A DNA stretch of 41,267 nt from Bacillota bacterium (GTDB lineage Bacteria; Bacillota; Clostridia; Acetivibrionales; DTU013), in assembly GCA_023411645.1 (NCBI GenBank), contig JAEYON010000093.1, forward strand, positions 1 through 41,267, read 5' to 3'. Position 1 is the stretch's first letter. Each line of letters begins with the position of its first letter. Shown here one piece after another: positions 39,486 to 41,267 of the stretch. Both the position numbers and the translations under genes were made by a program. The notes under the pieces were generated by a model, which was given only the letters and a program-made list of their open reading frames with translations, ran no database searches and had not been told where the DNA came from.

Positions 39486-40688
39486 CTACCCATTACTTGT
39501 TTTGAAATTTAGGGTTATTAAATAATCTCGATATGCAAAATCAAGCCCAGCTATGAATCTTCTGCTTTTCATACTTTCTTTTGGATGCTTTTTGCTATCA
39601 CTCTTCACCAAGTTGAATGCTATTCTTTTCAGCAAAGCCATGTTTTGGGGTGCCGTGCCCTTTCTTGTCCGGTTAGCGTCATCACCATAGGTAACATCCA
39701 AGCTCCAATGCATGCTCTCGATCTTCCAGTGATTCCTTGCCGCTTTTTCAAATTCCTTAACAGACGTAATGCTTCCAATATAGTATGATGTTTCCTTGGT
39801 TTTTTCTCCGCCAACTTGCATTTCCCTTTCAACCATACCGACTCCGGCAAGCCCCACCCATTCCTTTTTGGCATCAATCATCCAGTCAATACAGGTAGAG
39901 TAGTAATACGTGCGTTTTTCTATCCTGCCGTGACCCTTTTCTACTGTTCTGAGCATTGACAGTTCTTCATCACCAATCGGTTTTCCGTTACTCCCCGCCA
40001 ACTTGTTTGCAATCAACAGATTTTCTTTTTTTCCCTCCTTCTCGAAAGTCTGGAAGCATTCCACTACATCGTTCAGTAGACTTTCTTGATTGCTTTTTAC
40101 GTTCAAGACATAGTCAGATTCACAGTCTTTCTTAATCTTTTCCGCAATTTTACGCTGACATCCAATGGCGTCTATTGTTACAATACACCCCTTCAGATAG
40201 AGCATATCAAGCAATTGAGGTATAGCAGTAATTTCATTGCTTTTTTCATTAGTTTTAACCTGGCCTATGACCAGGCTGTGTGAATTACATAGGGCACTGA
40301 CTATATGTACACCTGTTGTCTTGTCCTTTTCAATCGTTCCGCGCATTGTTTTGCCATCAATACTAACAATATCTCTGTCTTCGGGTTTCACTGCTTTTTT
40401 CATCCAGCCTACAAAACATTTTTCAAATTGTTGCGGTGAAATGATATTGAAAAGCCTCCCTATTGTTGAAAGAGAAGGCATTCCATTTGGTAGTTCTATA
40501 TATTTCTTCAGCCATGTTGCATTAAGATCGGCAGAAGTCCACCACTTGATTTCCTTCCATTCGTTACAACCGCATACAACAGCCGAGACCACTATGAAGA
40601 TAATATCAATAAGCTTGTGTTTTACTTTCCCTTGCTCTCTTGTATCTTCAATGATACTGAAACTTTCAAAAAAATCTCCTTCGTACAT
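39486..40688 (-). CDS. ISAs1-family DDE transposase
   Basis: A 400-residue transposase, apparently intact. The N-terminal DUF4338-like region (REQGKVKHKLIDIIFIVVSAVVCGCNEWKEI) is followed by the DDE core: DIVSIDGKTMRGT, GCIVTIDAIGCQRKIAEKI and HWKIESMHWSLDVTYGDDANRTRKG (the final Glu region). The family is the same as H-repeat proteins. AAAGGAATATG precedes the ATG. The stop codon is within CTACCCAT (39486-39493). The inverse ATGGGTAG occurs at 40824-40831 and may mark the other end, but no target duplication is visible, so element ends remain open. Confidence 0.9.
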   Translation of the reverse strand: MYEGDFFESFSIIEDTREQGKVKHKLIDIIFIVVSAVVCGCNEWKEIKWWTSADLNATWLKKYIELPNGMPSLSTIGRLFNIISPQQFEKCFVGWMKKAVKPEDRDIVSIDGKTMRGTIEKDKTTGVHIVSALCNSHSLVIGQVKTNEKSNEITAIPQLLDMLYLKGCIVTIDAIGCQRKIAEKIKKDCESDYVLNVKSNQESLLNDVVECFQTFEKEGKKENLLIANKLAGSNGKPIGDEELSMLRTVEKGHGRIEKRTYYYSTCIDWMIDAKKEWVGLAGVGMVEREMQVGGEKTKETSYYIGSITSVKEFEKAARNHWKIESMHWSLDVTYGDDANRTRKGTAPQNMALLKRIAFNLVKSDSKKHPKESMKSRRFIAGLDFAYRDYLITLNFKTSNG

Positions 40689-40824
40689 ATCATCATATTC
40701 CTTTTATGCTATATTTACTTAAATTATATATTTATTTACATTATTTCGCAAAACAAAAACTGGAATAAACCCATATATTTAGGCTATTCCAGCCGTTCTT
40801 TGCAACTTTATTTTTAAAGCAAGA

Positions 40825-41057
40825 TGGGTAGGCATGGCTACAAATAAATGCATCATGTGAAGGAATAGCTGCAGGCTGTTTGACCTGTTGAAACTCGAAT
40901 GCGGTATCATGACTCATAGCCTGCGGTAGGACGCCGCAGGCGCTGCGTCCCGAGCCATGGATGGCGAGTGACCTGCGCCCGCATTGGAGTGAGACAGGAC
41001 ATTACCAGCCTGCCTATGACGTAACCTGATGCATAACTTTGTAGCCATGACTACCCA
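40825..41057. other. 233-bp foldback / candidate structured RNA
   Basis: The two ends are inverse copies. 40825-40841 pairs with 41041-41057 (16 of 17), then AAA/TTT, ATGCATCA (40848-40855) with TGATGCAT (41027-41034), GCAGGCTG (40871-40878) with CAGCCTGC (41006-41013), CCTGT (40884-40888) with ACAGG (40994-40998), and ACTC-G-AATGCGG (40893-40904) with CCGCATT-G-GAGT (40979-40990). About 54 pairs in total make a rod with a GC-rich head, where GCCTGCGG/CCGCAGGC (40919-40926/40934-40941) competes with GGACGC/GCGTCC. No reading frame is convincing. It could be a stable RNA, or a miniature element related to the adjacent transposase. Confidence 0.6.
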
Positions 41058-41079
41058 ATAATTCTTTACTAAAAAAAGA

Positions 41080-41102
41080 AAAAGATTGCTGTGCAATCTT
41101 TT
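41080..41102. terminator. Hairpin terminator right of the foldback element
   Basis: A 10-bp stem AAAAGATTGC/GCAATCTTTT with a TGT loop. On + it is followed by AACCTTTTT. On - it is followed by a longer T-rich tract (TTTTTCTTTTTTT overlaps its end), so the minus orientation is the stronger terminator. Confidence 0.65.
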
Positions 41103-41157
41103 AACCTTTTTCCATTATCTTGCTTCATGATTTCGCCGTGGTGTTTATAAAATTCTA

Positions 41158-41187
41158 TTGACATCTCCTGACAGTATGTGGTATCAT
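41158..41187 (+). promoter_or_regulatory. Promoter of the T-box leader
   Basis: TTGACA (41158-41163) and TATCAT (41182-41187) are spaced 18 bases. The T-box-like sequence begins shortly after. Confidence 0.7.
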
Positions 41188-41193
41188 TCCCGT

Positions 41194-41267
41194 AAACCAA
41201 TGAAGAGGAAGTAAAACTGTGGAACCGGTCGCAAAGAGAGTCGGGGGTGCTGGGATCCCGGCAGGCA
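41194..41267 (+). promoter_or_regulatory. 5' part of a T-box leader (cut by window end)
   Basis: The characteristic stem I start is visible: GAACC..., then AGAGAGTCGGGGG, TGCTGGGA, TCCCGGCAGG, matching the GA-motif and distal arms of T-box tRNA-sensing leaders. The specifier codon and antiterminator lie beyond 41267, so the amino acid and gene are unknown. A tRNA-controlled aminoacyl-tRNA synthetase or amino-acid gene should follow. Confidence 0.8.

Noticed and set aside
40914..41096. 60-codon minus-strand frame in the foldback element
   Set aside because: No ribosome binding site, Ala/Arg/His-rich from the GC-rich head, and it runs across the paired arms.

Overview
The window reads as chromosomal DNA of an anaerobic, low-GC, Gram-positive bacterium of the class Clostridia. 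Support: a complete set of [FeFe]-hydrogenase maturases, a ferredoxin-dependent 2-oxoacid oxidoreductase, a rubrerythrin, a clostridial-type Agr peptide system, GGAGG-type ribosome binding sites, many near-consensus sigma-A promoters (TTGACA/TATAAT), a BirA-type biotin operator and a T-box leader. The species cannot be named from the sequence.

Left part (1-11.6 kb): tRNA-Lys(CTT) with its own promoter and terminator, a VOC-family protein, then a complete agr quorum-sensing locus split into two convergent arms: agrA-agrC on + and agrB-agrD on -. The predicted autoinducer core is Cys-Trp-Phe-Trp-Thr. After a small unknown gene, everything to 14.15 kb lies on -. In transcription order this is ligD, a 6S-like RNA, the TM1266-type regulator, hydE, hydF, hydG, a Pit phosphate transporter with its PhoU-like partner, and a MurG. 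The 6S terminator sits directly in front of the hydrogenase-maturation genes, with no room for a separate promoter.

Middle (11.6-29.7 kb): ligD and ku are divergent and form a bacterial end-joining module. Then come an aldo/keto reductase, a GntR regulator with a DUF3784 membrane protein, tRNA-Ala(CGC), bioY under a BirA box, capA with a YgiT-type zinc finger gene, rubrerythrin, and a YmaF-like His-rich protein. A four-gene 2-oxoacid:ferredoxin oxidoreductase operon (ferredoxin-alpha-beta-gamma) is preceded by a roughly 250-nt, very highly paired leader. One hairpin module of this leader recurs between rubrerythrin and ymaF. Behind it lie a GH42 beta-galactosidase, a MinD-like ATPase, tcdA and an anchored secreted protein.

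Right part (29.7-41.3 kb): an apgM-type phosphoglycerate mutase behind a leader with a direct repeat, a membrane protein, a cytoplasmic Cu/Zn-SOD-like protein and a DUF362 protein. A housekeeping block on - runs yceD-rpmF-(terminator)-DUF512-der-plsY-gpsA. An ISAs1-type transposase follows, then a 233-bp foldback/structured element with about 54 paired positions, and finally the promoter and first bases of a T-box leader cut by the window edge.

The most promising undescribed items are the structured leader at 24.2-24.45 kb with its second copy at 21.2 kb, the rod-like element at 40.8-41.06 kb, and the 6S-hydrogenase linkage. All three are read by eye and need covariance-model or transcript evidence.
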